A DNA stretch of 22,312 bases from Chloroflexota bacterium (GCA_013697395.1 JACCWY010000524.1:1-22312), one strand, 5' to 3'; shown: positions 1 through 7,196, counted from the stretch's first letter. Program-made: numbers and translations. The notes: a model not told the origin generated them from the letters alone.

Positions 1-1
1 C

Positions 2-901
2 GTCGGCACCAAGCGTCGGGACGAGCAGTTCGCGCAGATCATCGAGGTCGCCATCGCCAACGACAGGCCGGTACGCATCGGCGTCAACTGGGGCTCGCTC
101 GACCAGCAGCTGCTGACCGAGATGATGGACGCCAACGCCCTCCTTGCCGAGCCAGCCGAGAGCCGCGAGGTGATGATCGAGGCCATGATCGAGTCCGCCC
201 TGCGCTCGGCGCGACTGGCCGTGGAGACCGGGCTGCCGCCCGACCGGATCATCATCAGCGCCAAGGTCTCCGGCGTGCAGGACCTGGTCGAGGTCTACGC
301 CCGCCTGGCGGACCGGTGCGACTACCCGCTGCACCTCGGCTTGACCGAGGCCGGCATGGGCGCCAAGGGGATCATCACCTCCACCGCCGGCCTGGCCATC
401 CTGCTCCAGCGCGGCATCGGCGACACCATTCGCGTCAGCCTGACGCCGGAGCCCGGGGGCGATCGGACGACCGAGGTCCAGGTGGCGCAGCAGGTGCTCC
501 AGTCGATGGGCCTGCGCTCATTCCTGCCGCAGGTCAGCGCCTGCCCGGGCTGCGGCCGCACCACCTCGACCTTCTTCCAGGAGATGGCGCGCGACATCCA
601 GGCCTACCTGGTCGAGCAGATGCCCGGCTGGCGCGAGACACATCCTGGTGTCGAGGAGCTGCGGGTTGCCGTCATGGGCTGCATCGTCAACGGCCCGGGG
701 GAATCCAAGCACGCCGACATCGGGATCAGCCTGCCCGGCACGTTCGAGGAGCCGGTGGCGCCCGTCTTCGTCGACGGCGCGAAGACCGAGACGCTGCGCG
801 GCGACGACATCGTGCCTCGCTTCCTCGCGATCCTGGACGACTACGTCGCGCGCCGCTTTCCCGCTCCGGGCAGCGTCGCTGCCGCCGGTCCCGCAGACTG
901 A
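2..901 (+). CDS. ispG: 4-hydroxy-3-methylbut-2-enyl diphosphate synthase, 3' part
   Basis: IspG (GcpE) converts methylerythritol cyclodiphosphate to HMBPP, the penultimate step of the cytoplasmic MEP isoprenoid pathway, using a 4Fe-4S cluster. The frame is open from base 2, so the start codon lies outside the window and the N-terminal part of the TIM barrel is missing. The first visible residues include RIGVNWGSLD, a conserved barrel segment, followed later by GLTEAGMG. The C-terminal iron-sulfur domain is intact. It has CPGCGRTT, with cysteine codons at 542-544 and 551-553, and MGCIVNGPGE, with Cys at 680-682 and the fourth ligand Glu at 701-703, matching the C-x2-C...C...E arrangement of the family. 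The stop is TGA at 899-901. The next gene follows on the same strand after 114 bp and has its own ribosome site. An internal ATG at 122 should not be taken as the start because homologous sequence continues upstream. Confidence 0.95.
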   Translation, partial: VGTKRRDEQFAQIIEVAIANDRPVRIGVNWGSLDQQLLTEMMDANALLAEPAESREVMIEAMIESALRSARLAVETGLPPDRIIISAKVSGVQDLVEVYARLADRCDYPLHLGLTEAGMGAKGIITSTAGLAILLQRGIGDTIRVSLTPEPGGDRTTEVQVAQQVLQSMGLRSFLPQVSACPGCGRTTSTFFQEMARDIQAYLVEQMPGWRETHPGVEELRVAVMGCIVNGPGESKHADIGISLPGTFEEPVAPVFVDGAKTETLRGDDIVPRFLAILDDYVARRFPAPGSVAAAGPAD

Positions 902-1003
902 CGCCCGAAACGTCCCAGCGTCCTCCCTGCCGGACCGGGACATTTGCCAATGGCCGCGCGGACGGGGTGCGAATACCGTGCTCACACGAAGAGCACAATT
1001 GTC

Positions 1004-1007
1004 GGAG
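1004..1007 (+). promoter_or_regulatory. Ribosome binding site GGAG deciding the start at 1016
   Basis: GGAG ends 8 nt before the ATG at 1016. It favours this start over the in-frame ATG at 944. Confidence 0.55.
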
Positions 1008-1015
1008 CCAACCCC

Positions 1016-1447
1016 ATGCCATCCTCACCATCCCTCCGCGCTCGCGGTCCGGCCATCGCGCTGACCGCCGTCACCGTCGGGCTCACCCTCACGACCGCGT
1101 ACATCCATCTCGGCCTGGGCGGGCTGCTGTTCACAATGAATGCGACCGGCTACGCGCTGCTCGCGCTGGCCCTTGCCATCGGCTCCATTCCGCACCCGCT
1201 CATCAGCAGATTCAGCTGGCTGCCGCGCGTCGGCCTCGCCGCGTTCACAGCGGTCACGATCGGCGGCTATCTCGTGATGGGCCCGTACTTCAGCCTCGGA
1301 TGGATCGCGAAGGCGGTCGAGGTCGGGATCCTGGTGCTGCTCGCCGCGGACGTCGTGCGCGTGTACGGCTCTCCCGCCGGCCTGGTCCGTGTCGCGCTGG
1401 CGACGTTCAGTGACCGTCCCCGCACGGGACCGATGCAGACGGCGTGA
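1016..1447 (+). CDS. Small four-helix membrane protein, function unknown
   Basis: This 143-residue protein is dominated by hydrophobic segments, at about residues 14-33, 39-58, 74-92 and 98-117, which suggests four membrane helices with a short positively charged N-terminus. I do not recognise a named family or any catalytic motif. The ATG at 1016 was chosen because GGAG lies at 1004-1007, 8 nt upstream. An in-frame ATG at 944 would add residues with no membrane or signal character and has no ribosome site. The 114 bp upstream shows no clear sigma-70 promoter. The 3' end may be overlapped by a convergent reading frame from the oxidase operon (see 1025-1564). It could be an accessory membrane component of respiration, but only proximity supports that. 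Confidence 0.7.
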   Translation: MPSSPSLRARGPAIALTAVTVGLTLTTAYIHLGLGGLLFTMNATGYALLALALAIGSIPHPLISRFSWLPRVGLAAFTAVTIGGYLVMGPYFSLGWIAKAVEVGILVLLAADVVRVYGSPAGLVRVALATFSDRPRTGPMQTA

Positions 1448-1564
1448 GGCGGCGGACCGATCGGTCTGGATCAGCCACAGGCGACCGGACAGCTGCTGGA
1501 CGACCGGCCCGCACCCGGCGAGCAGGACCAGGCCTGCCAGCATCGCCATCCGCAGGCGTCGCAC
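1025..1564 (-). CDS. Candidate small lipoprotein at the end of the oxidase operon; 3' extent uncertain
   Basis: A GTG at 1564-1562 opens a frame 3 nt after the stop of the preceding single-span membrane gene, at operon spacing. Its N-terminus is a textbook lipoprotein signal: arginines, a hydrophobic run and the lipobox LLAGC with Cys at residue 18. Third codon positions are GC-rich for about the first 39 codons (1564-1448), consistent with coding. Beyond 1447 the frame runs antisense through the convergent gene at 1016-1447 and its residues turn Arg/Asp/Gln-rich, as expected of a shadow frame. The real protein may therefore be a truncated or degraded lipoprotein, or the two genes truly overlap tail to tail. 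The signal peptide is visible in the sequence; its expression and true end are not. Coordinates give the whole open frame. Confidence 0.35.
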   Translation of the reverse strand: MRRLRMAMLAGLVLLAGCGPVVQQLSGRLWLIQTDRSAASRRLHRSRAGTVTERRQRDTDQAGGRAVHAHDVRGEQHQDPDLDRLRDPSEAEVRAHHEIAADRDRCERGEADARQPAESADERVRNGADGKGQREQRVAGRIHCEQQPAQAEMDVRGREGEPDGDGGQRDGRTASAEGW

Positions 1565-1567
1565 CGC

Positions 1568-1753
1568 TCAGGTGGCTGCGGCGAGGAACGTCCAGGCGGC
1601 GATGATCAGGGCCAGGATGACGAAGGTGACGAGGGCCAAGGGCAGGAAGGCGACGCTCAGCGGCTGACGACGCTCGAGCGGCGGGCGCTCCGCCGCATCG
1701 GTCTCGAGGTCCGGTCGCGTGGCGGGAAGGTTGCGTTCCATGCTCTTCGTCAT
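1568..1753 (-). CDS. 61-residue single-span membrane protein in the oxidase operon
   Basis: The predicted protein has a charged N-terminal half rich in Arg, Glu and Pro (residues 1-31) and one long hydrophobic helix (about 35-58) ending almost at the C-terminus. The start ATG (1753-1751) overlaps the TGA of the thioredoxin-like gene (1752-1750) as ATGA, which indicates translational coupling and fixes this start over any upstream one. I recognise no family. Its size, single helix and place in an aa3 oxidase operon resemble the small accessory subunits or assembly peptides found in such operons, but this is inference. It is followed after 3 nt by a possible lipoprotein frame. Confidence 0.65.
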   Translation of the reverse strand: MTKSMERNLPATRPDLETDAAERPPLERRQPLSVAFLPLALVTFVILALIIAAWTFLAAAT

Positions 1754-2316
1754 TCCTCCATGATCGCGGCGACCTTGTCGTCGAGGGTGGCGGCGGTGAA
1801 CTGTCCGAGCACCCGCGCCGCAATCCTCCCGTCGCGCCCGATGAAGAAGGTCTCCGGCGGGGCGAGGATGCCATACGCTTCGGCCACGCGCCCGTCCGGA
1901 TCGGCGGCCGCGGCCCACGTCGCACCGTTGTTGGCCATGAAGTCGCGGGCCGCCTGCGTGCGATCCTGGTACACGATCCCCACCACGACAAGGCCGTCGC
2001 CGGCGTGGCGCGCCTGCGCGTCACGCAGCAGCGGGAACTCCTCGACGCACGGGATGCACCAGCTCGCCCAGAAGTTGACGATCACCGGACGGCCGTGCAG
2101 GTCGTCGAGGTGGATCGCGTTGCCGTCGAGGTCGATCACCGAGAAGTCCGGAGCCACGTTGCCGATTGCGGTTGGCGAGGTGCCCGTGCCACGCGCGAGG
2201 AGCGCGACGATCAGCAGGGCGAGCAGGATGATCGGCAGGAGCGCCGCCAGCACCAGGTGACGAAGGCCGAGCCGGCGAAGGTCCAGCCCGTGCCGATCGG
2301 CGACGCCGGCAGTCAT
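1750..2316 (-). CDS. Membrane-anchored TlpA/ResA-like thiol-disulfide oxidoreductase
   Basis: This 188-residue protein has one N-terminal membrane anchor (about residues 19-41) and a redoxin/TlpA thioredoxin-fold domain facing outward. Visible motifs are APDFSVIDLDG at the domain start, the active site WCIPC with Cys87 and Cys90, and a cis-proline region in ILAPPETFFIGRDG. TlpA, ResA and CcmG family proteins reduce thiols of apocytochromes or of the CuA site of oxidase subunit II. Here the gene sits downstream of coxBAC and no cytochrome c maturation genes are visible, so reduction of the CuA cysteines or of a copper chaperone is the more likely job. The ATG at 2316 lies 7 nt after the stop of the CtaF-like gene and directly precedes the anchor. 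Longer in-frame starts would run antisense-like sequence through that upstream gene. The stop overlaps the next start as ATGA. Confidence 0.88.
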   Translation of the reverse strand: MTAGVADRHGLDLRRLGLRHLVLAALLPIILLALLIVALLARGTGTSPTAIGNVAPDFSVIDLDGNAIHLDDLHGRPVIVNFWASWCIPCVEEFPLLRDAQARHAGDGLVVVGIVYQDRTQAARDFMANNGATWAAAADPDGRVAEAYGILAPPETFFIGRDGRIAARVLGQFTAATLDDKVAAIMEE

Positions 2317-2323
2317 CGCGGGC

Positions 2324-2671
2324 TCAGTGCGCCGCGCCGTCGTCATGGGACGAGTGCTCGACATCGCGCCATTCGCGGCCGGCGGCCCGCACCCATGAGA
2401 CGGCGGTGATGACGAGGAGGAGCAGCCCGGGGACGGCGAGCCACGGGTTGGCCAGCTGGTCGTCCGCGCGGAAGGCCAGGCCGGCGCCGAGCAGGGCGGC
2501 GGCGCCGGAGAAGAGGACCGGCAGGAAGCTGGGGGGCGGCAGGTGCACGCCGAGGGGCGGCGTCGGGCGCTCGCCGCCGGACCCACCCCGTGAGGCAACG
2601 ACGAAGACGACGCCGAGCACCACCACGATGGCGATGCCGATGAGCGCGAAGCCGATGGCGGTGTCGGTCAT
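2324..2671 (-). CDS. Cytochrome c oxidase subunit IV-like small membrane protein (CtaF-like)
   Basis: The 115-residue protein has three hydrophobic segments: about residues 7-26, 48-66 and 75-93. A conserved-looking GVHLPPPSFLPVLF stretch precedes the second helix and a short His/Asp-rich tail ends the protein. This arrangement, with HLPPPS entering a helix hairpin and a WRDVEH-type tail, resembles the small fourth subunits found after coxC in Chloroflexota and actinobacterial aa3 oxidase operons. It contains no metal-binding motif and is probably structural. The start ATG is at 2671-2669, with a GAGGG purine run just upstream. The gene follows coxC by 13 nt and precedes the thioredoxin-like gene by 7 nt, so it is an internal member of the operon. 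Subunit identity is by context and residue pattern, not a certain family match. Confidence 0.7.
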   Translation of the reverse strand: MTDTAIGFALIGIAIVVVLGVVFVVASRGGSGGERPTPPLGVHLPPPSFLPVLFSGAAALLGAGLAFRADDQLANPWLAVPGLLLLVITAVSWVRAAGREWRDVEHSSHDDGAAH

Positions 2672-2684
2672 GTCCCTCGAGTCC

Positions 2685-3308
2685 CTAGCGCAGCAGGTAG
2701 ATCGTGCTGAACACTGCGATCCAGACCACGTCCACGAAGTGCCAGTACATGCTGACCGCCTCGACCGCGACGTGGTTGCGGCGGCTGAACTGGCCGCGCA
2801 TGGCGCGGGCCAGGATGACCGTGAGGCCGACAGCGCCCCCGAAGACGTGTGCCCCGTGGAATCCGGTGAGGGTGTAGAAGGTGGTCCCGAACACGCCGTC
2901 GGCGATCCCGAAGCCCAGCTCGCTGTAGTCGTAGAGCTGGCCCATCAGGAACAACACGCCCAGGACGAGCGTGATGCCTGTCCACATCCGCATCTTGCCG
3001 ATGTCCCCGCGCCGGATGGCCCACACGCCGAACTGCATGGTGAAGCTCGATGCCAGCAGGATGGCGGTGAGGACGCCGGCCAGGGCGATGTCGAGCTCGT
3101 GCGCGCCCTCGGGCGGGCCCCACGTCCCGGCCGGGACCGACGCCCGGGCGTTGAAATACGTGGCGAACAGGCCGCCGAAGAACATCACCTCGCTGGCGAT
3201 GAACAGGAGCATCCCGAGCAGCGCGGTCGGCATGCCCGACCCCCCGTGCTCGATGGCTGCCGGCGGCCCGTGCTCCCCGGCCGGCTGCGCCGCGGTACGG
3301 GCGGTCAT
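2685..3308 (-). CDS. coxC: Cytochrome c oxidase subunit III
   Basis: Subunit III stabilises the catalytic subunit of heme-copper oxidase and helps sustain proton uptake. At 207 residues it has the short five-helix bacterial form. Recognisable segments are LLFIASEVMFFGGLFATYF in the first helix, the WGPPEG loop, TFYTLTGFHGAHVFGG in the fourth helix region, and the C-terminal YWHFVDVVWIAVFSTIYLLR, which is nearly diagnostic for the family. The N-terminal 25 residues are polar and hydrophilic. The ATG at 3308-3306 overlaps the coxA TGA (3307-3305) as ATGA, implying coupled translation of subunits I and III. Its stop is followed after 13 nt by the CtaF-like gene. Confidence 0.96.
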   Translation of the reverse strand: MTARTAAQPAGEHGPPAAIEHGGSGMPTALLGMLLFIASEVMFFGGLFATYFNARASVPAGTWGPPEGAHELDIALAGVLTAILLASSFTMQFGVWAIRRGDIGKMRMWTGITLVLGVLFLMGQLYDYSELGFGIADGVFGTTFYTLTGFHGAHVFGGAVGLTVILARAMRGQFSRRNHVAVEAVSMYWHFVDVVWIAVFSTIYLLR

Positions 3309-4984
3309 ACCGGGCCCTCGCGTCGCTCGACATCATCCTCGGCGGACTCCTCGAGATCGGACGGACGCTCCGCCGCGTGTCCGTGCCCGTGGGTCAGGAA
3401 GAAGAGCGGGCGTTCCGAGTGGATCGGCGGCAGGGTGTCGAAGTTGTAGGGCGGCGGCGGCGAGGTCGTGGCCCATTCGAGCGTGTTGCCCTCCCACGGG
3501 TCGTCGCCGGCGGGCTCGCCGTTGATGAAGGTCGCGACCACGTTGATCAGGAACGGGATGATGCTGATCGCGATCATGAAGGCGCCGATGGTCGAAGCGA
3601 AGTTCAGGATCATCCAGCCGGTGTCGGCGCTGTAGTCGCTGACGCGGCGCGGCATGCCGGACAGGCCCAGCTGGTGCATCGGGAAGAAGGCCAGGTTGAA
3701 GCCGATGAAGTGGATCCAGAAATGGACCTTGCCGAGCGGCTCGTTCAGCTTGCGCCCCGTCATCTTGGGGAACCAGTAGTAGGTCGCCGCGAAGACGCCG
3801 AAGACCGATCCGCCGAAGAAGACGTAGTGCAGGTGCGCCACGACGAAGTAGGTGTCCTGCAGGTGGAAGTCGATGGGGGGCGACGCGAGCATCACCCCGC
3901 TGATGCCGCCGATCAGGAACATCGAGAGAAAGCCGAGGGCGAACAGCATCGGCGTGGTGAGCATCAGCTTGCCGCGCCACAGGGTTGCCAGCCAGTTGAA
4001 CATCTTGATCCCGGTCGGGATCGCGATGAGCGCCGTCATGAAGCTGAAGAAGGGCAGGAAGACGGCACCCGTCGTGAACATGTGGTGCGCCCAGACGCTG
4101 AAGCTGAGCAGGCCGATGGCGATCGTCGCGAACACGAAGGCGCGGTACCCGAACAGCGGCTTGCGGCTGAAGACCGGCAGGATCTCGCTGACCACGCCCA
4201 TGGCCGGCAGGATGACGATGTAGACCTCGGGGTGGCCGAAGAACCAGAAGATGTGCTGCCACAGGATCGGGTTCCCGCCGACGCTCGGGTCGAAGAACGA
4301 CCCGCCGTAGTTCCGATCGATGAAGAGCGCGATGAGCCCCGCGGCCAGGACCGGCGTGGCCAGCAGGATCAGCACCGCGGTGACGAGGACGGTCCACACG
4401 AAGATCGGCATCCGGAACAGCGTCATGCCCGGCGCGCGCATCTTGAAGATGGTGGCGATGAAGTTCACCGCTCCCAGGATGGACGCCGTGCCGACCAGTG
4501 TGAGGCCGATGATCCACAGGTCGGTTCCGACGCCGCCCTGCTGGGTGAGGGGCGCGTAGCCCGTCCATCCCTCGGCCGCCGCGCCTCCGAACAGATAGCC
4601 ACTGAAGATCAGGAGCCCGCCGATCGGCAGGAGCCAGAACGAGAGGGCATTGATACGCGGGAAGGCCATGTCCGGCGCGCCCAGCTGGAGCGGAACGATG
4701 TAGTTCGCGAACCCGCTCAGCGCCGGGATGATGAACAGGAAGAGCATGATCGTCCCGTGCATCGTGAACGCCTGGTTGTAGGTGTTCTGATCCACGAACT
4801 GCAGGCCCGGCACCGCCAGCTCGCTGCGGATCACGAGGGCCAGGATCCCGGCGGCAAAGAAGAACAGGAAGCTGTTCGTGATGTACAGGATCCCGATCTT
4901 CTTGTGATCGACCGTCGTCAGCCAGTCGATGACCCACGAGCGCCGATAGGAGGCTGCCCGCGGTTCGAGAGTGGTGGTTGCCAT
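3305..4984 (-). CDS. coxA: aa3-type cytochrome c oxidase subunit I
   Basis: This is the catalytic membrane subunit that reduces oxygen at the heme a3-CuB centre and pumps protons. At 559 residues it has the normal length. Expected ligands are visible: His76 (MHGT, low-spin heme), His251 and Tyr255 in the GHPEVY motif (CuB ligand with cross-linked Tyr), His300-His301 (CuB), and His384 and His386 in VVAHLHYV (heme a3 and low-spin heme). Glu253 in HPEVY, Asp105 in APDMAFPR and Lys327 in TGIKMFNW are the D- and K-channel residues of A1-type oxidases, so a proton-pumping A1 enzyme is expected. The last 70 or so residues are a polar, acidic, His-containing tail. The ATG at 4984-4982 is 25 nt after the coxB stop; a GGGGAG run lies rather far upstream of it. 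The gene overlaps coxC by 4 nt. Confidence 0.97.
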   Translation of the reverse strand: MATTTLEPRAASYRRSWVIDWLTTVDHKKIGILYITNSFLFFFAAGILALVIRSELAVPGLQFVDQNTYNQAFTMHGTIMLFLFIIPALSGFANYIVPLQLGAPDMAFPRINALSFWLLPIGGLLIFSGYLFGGAAAEGWTGYAPLTQQGGVGTDLWIIGLTLVGTASILGAVNFIATIFKMRAPGMTLFRMPIFVWTVLVTAVLILLATPVLAAGLIALFIDRNYGGSFFDPSVGGNPILWQHIFWFFGHPEVYIVILPAMGVVSEILPVFSRKPLFGYRAFVFATIAIGLLSFSVWAHHMFTTGAVFLPFFSFMTALIAIPTGIKMFNWLATLWRGKLMLTTPMLFALGFLSMFLIGGISGVMLASPPIDFHLQDTYFVVAHLHYVFFGGSVFGVFAATYYWFPKMTGRKLNEPLGKVHFWIHFIGFNLAFFPMHQLGLSGMPRRVSDYSADTGWMILNFASTIGAFMIAISIIPFLINVVATFINGEPAGDDPWEGNTLEWATTSPPPPYNFDTLPPIHSERPLFFLTHGHGHAAERPSDLEESAEDDVERREGPV

Positions 4985-5009
4985 CGGTTGTTGCTAGCTC
5001 CCCGCTTCG

Positions 5010-6059
5010 CTACTCAGTGACCGTCACGTCGCCCGACATCGCCTGCGGATGGGCGTCGCAGATGAAGGAATACTCGCCGGCCGGGAGTGCCGGCACGTTG
5101 TACGTGATGCTTCCCGCCTGGTTCAGGAACTCGCCCTCGAACAGGTTCGTGCCGCCGTCGTAGATGCTCACGTTGTGCGGCACGTCCTCCTGGTTCTCGA
5201 ACGCGATGCAGAAGGCAGTCTCGGCGACCTCGAACTCGCCGATGTCGAACTGCGTGTTGTTGGCCTTGATCTCGATCGTCTGCTCGCACTCGCCGGCCGC
5301 CGGTGGCGGGGTCTCGCCGCTCTCCAGCGCAGCGAGGTGGGCATCGAACTCCTCGCGTGGCATGGCCTCCACAGTGAAGACCATCTCGGCGTGGCTCGTG
5401 CCGCAGAACTCGGCGCACTGGCCGGCGTACGTGCCCGCCTCGGTGACCGTGAACTCGAGCTCGTTTCGCTTCTGCTCGTCCGGATACCGGATCATGTCCC
5501 GCTTGATCAGGAACTCGGGGACGAAGAAGGCATGGTTCACGTCACGCGAGCTGAGGATCAGGCGCACGGGCTCTCCGACGGGCACCGCGAGCGTGGGAGG
5601 CTCGTTTCCCCGGGGCTCGACCGTCGGGCCGCCATCGTAATGGAAGAACCAGTTCCATTGAACTGCCTCCACCTCGATCGTGACCCCCGGTTCCTCGGCG
5701 CGCGCCTCGACGGCGCCGAGCGCCACCATGCTGGCGCCGAAGAGGATGAAGACGATCACGGTCGGGATGATCGTCCAGATGATCTCGACCGTGGTGTTGC
5801 CGTGGAGCTGCTGCGGCAGGACGTCGTCGCCCGGTTGTCGCCGGTAGCGGACGACGGCGTACAGGATGAAGCCCTCGACCGCGACGAAGACGATGCCGGC
5901 CAGGACGAGCACGACGATGTAGAGGTTGAAGACGTCGCGCCCGGCATCGGTCTTCGGCTCCGGGGGCAGCATGCAGCCTGCCACCAGGGAGATGAGGAGC
6001 AGGAGAGAGGCGACGCGGAGCACGTTCCGCAGCCGGAACCTTGCCGCCATTCGTTGCAT
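5010..6059 (-). CDS. coxB: Cytochrome c oxidase subunit II fused to a C-terminal cupredoxin domain
   Basis: Subunit II receives electrons at its CuA centre. This 349-residue form starts with a lipoprotein signal (lipobox LVAGC, Cys29), then two membrane helices (about 45-71 and 92-115), then the CuA cupredoxin domain with the aromatic run QWNWFFHYDGG, His176 and the cluster C215-E217-C219-H223-M226. After a Pro/Ala linker (about 249-257) comes a second, complete cupredoxin domain (about 258-349). Its ligands fit a type 1 blue-copper site: His295 (PHNVS), Cys334, His337 and Met341. The usual C-terminal fusion in this family is cytochrome c, which is absent (no CxxCH). The extra domain probably serves as a built-in electron donor to CuA. 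Start choice is uncertain: ATG 6059 is used here, but an in-frame GTG at 6116, placed exactly 7 nt after a TACAAT box, would add 19 residues. Confidence 0.93.
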   Translation of the reverse strand: MQRMAARFRLRNVLRVASLLLLISLVAGCMLPPEPKTDAGRDVFNLYIVVLVLAGIVFVAVEGFILYAVVRYRRQPGDDVLPQQLHGNTTVEIIWTIIPTVIVFILFGASMVALGAVEARAEEPGVTIEVEAVQWNWFFHYDGGPTVEPRGNEPPTLAVPVGEPVRLILSSRDVNHAFFVPEFLIKRDMIRYPDEQKRNELEFTVTEAGTYAGQCAEFCGTSHAEMVFTVEAMPREEFDAHLAALESGETPPPAAGECEQTIEIKANNTQFDIGEFEVAETAFCIAFENQEDVPHNVSIYDGGTNLFEGEFLNQAGSITYNVPALPAGEYSFICDAHPQAMSGDVTVTE

Positions 6060-6123
6060 CAAGGTGATCTCGGTGCTCCTGGTTCGACGCACGCTCGCCG
6101 GGGCTGAGGGCGGCACGTCGCGC

Positions 6124-6129
6124 ATTGTA
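6124..6129 (-). promoter_or_regulatory. Probable -10 box TACAAT for the oxidase operon
   Basis: On the minus strand TACAAT is followed by 7 nt and then an in-frame GTG (6116-6114), or by about 64 nt to the ATG at 6059. No convincing -35 hexamer is seen. It is the best promoter candidate for the whole coxB-coxA-coxC operon. Confidence 0.5.
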
Positions 6130-6192
6130 GCGAAGGCCGCCGATCCGAGCCACTCGTGTCGACGGCCTGACGACTCCCCCACCCGGACCGGC

Positions 6193-7143
6193 CTACGCGC
6201 CGCCGGCGAGCTCCGGGCAGGCGGGATCCTCGTGCGGCAGGACCGGCCGCGCCATGACGCTGAAGCGGCGCTCACCGTCATCGGTCCACAGCGTCATCTG
6301 GGTCGCGGCATTGAGCTCCTCGTTCCAGAGCCCGCCGAGCTCGCCGTCGACGACGCCGCAGCGGGTTCCATCGCCGAAGAACGCCTCCACCTCGCCGAAT
6401 GCGGCCGGGTCGTCGTCGGTCGGCCAGTCACGGACCTGCTCCGGGAGGTCCCCGCCCTCGATCGCCTCACCGGTGACGTCGCGGACGTAGAGGCGGAAGG
6501 CGTCCGGCTGGTAGGGCTGCCAGCCCTCACTCTCCCACGCGGTGCCGGGCAGCCAGGTGTCGAGCGTCATGAGGCCATCGTTGAGCTGGCCCAGGATGCG
6601 GTGCGCCTCGATCTCGCCCGACGTCATACCCGGCGGCGGCTCCATGTCGGGCAGCAGCGCACCCAGGCCGTACACGCTGACCGTCACCTCGCGGCCGCCG
6701 GCGTTCAACGTGAAGCGCGTGTTGGCGGCGTCGGCGACGACGCTCTGCGCGCCGTTGAGCTCGACGTCGGTGGTGAACAGGCCCGTGTCCTCGACCCCGC
6801 GGAGCACCTCCTGGATCCCCTCCTCGGTGAGGGTCCGCTCGATGAGCGCCGGCAACGCCGGGCCGGGGAACTCGAGGGTCTGCGCGCCCTGCATGATGAC
6901 GCGCCCGTCGCCGAGCAGGACGAAGACCGGCAGCTGGGTGGCCATGAACTGAACGGGGATGAAGCCGCCGGTGTTGTCGACGACAAGGATCGGTTCGCTG
7001 GCGGTCGGATGCTCGATGTCCCCGGATGCTCCTCCGTCGTCGCTCCCCGCCGGAGGCGACGTGCCGGATGATCCGCCGCCGGGTGCGGCACAGGCGGCGA
7101 GGAGAAAGAGCACGACGAAGAGGCCCGGGAAGGTTCGATTCAT
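6193..7143 (-). CDS. Conserved-type secreted lipoprotein, function unknown
   Basis: This 316-residue protein begins with a clear lipoprotein signal: MNR, a hydrophobic run and LLAAC with the lipidated Cys near residue 18. A Gly/Ser/Pro-rich tether to about residue 45 follows. The exported part has no membrane helix and no catalytic motif that I can name. It contains a beta-rich region reading like a small domain (residues about 50-100, with GGFIPVQF), a section with repeated acidic/aromatic pairs, and a C-terminal section with two cysteines (RCGVV and DPACPEL) that could form a disulfide. Similar long lipoproteins of unknown role occur in Chloroflexota and Actinobacteria as far as I recall. 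It lies between the oxidase operon and ctaG, so an accessory role in oxidase biogenesis is possible but unproven. The ATG at 7143 directly precedes the signal peptide; no strong ribosome site is seen. Confidence 0.8.
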   Translation of the reverse strand: MNRTFPGLFVVLFLLAACAAPGGGSSGTSPPAGSDDGGASGDIEHPTASEPILVVDNTGGFIPVQFMATQLPVFVLLGDGRVIMQGAQTLEFPGPALPALIERTLTEEGIQEVLRGVEDTGLFTTDVELNGAQSVVADAANTRFTLNAGGREVTVSVYGLGALLPDMEPPPGMTSGEIEAHRILGQLNDGLMTLDTWLPGTAWESEGWQPYQPDAFRLYVRDVTGEAIEGGDLPEQVRDWPTDDDPAAFGEVEAFFGDGTRCGVVDGELGGLWNEELNAATQMTLWTDDGERRFSVMARPVLPHEDPACPELAGGA

Positions 7144-7190
7144 GGCCCAAGGACGCGGGCGCGTGCGGCACGGTTCCCTCGAATTCGCAC

Positions 7191-7196
7191 GACAAT
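7191..7196 (+). promoter_or_regulatory. Probable -10 box GACAAT for leaderless ctaG
   Basis: GACAAT is followed by exactly 7 nt and the ATG at 7204, the same geometry seen before other genes in this window. No -35 hexamer and no ribosome site are evident. The ATG at 7195 overlaps this box, which argues for the start at 7204. Confidence 0.45.

Noticed and set aside
994..999. CACAAT box upstream of the small membrane protein at 1016
   Set aside because: No start codon lies 7 nt downstream, and a transcript from it would begin inside the ribosome site, so it does not fit either promoter type.
3377..5020. Long open frame of 547 codons on the plus strand, antisense to coxA
   Set aside because: Its product is low-complexity (Arg/Glu/Asp/Gln-rich) with no domain, and the opposite strand holds an unmistakable coxA. 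It is a GC-driven shadow frame.
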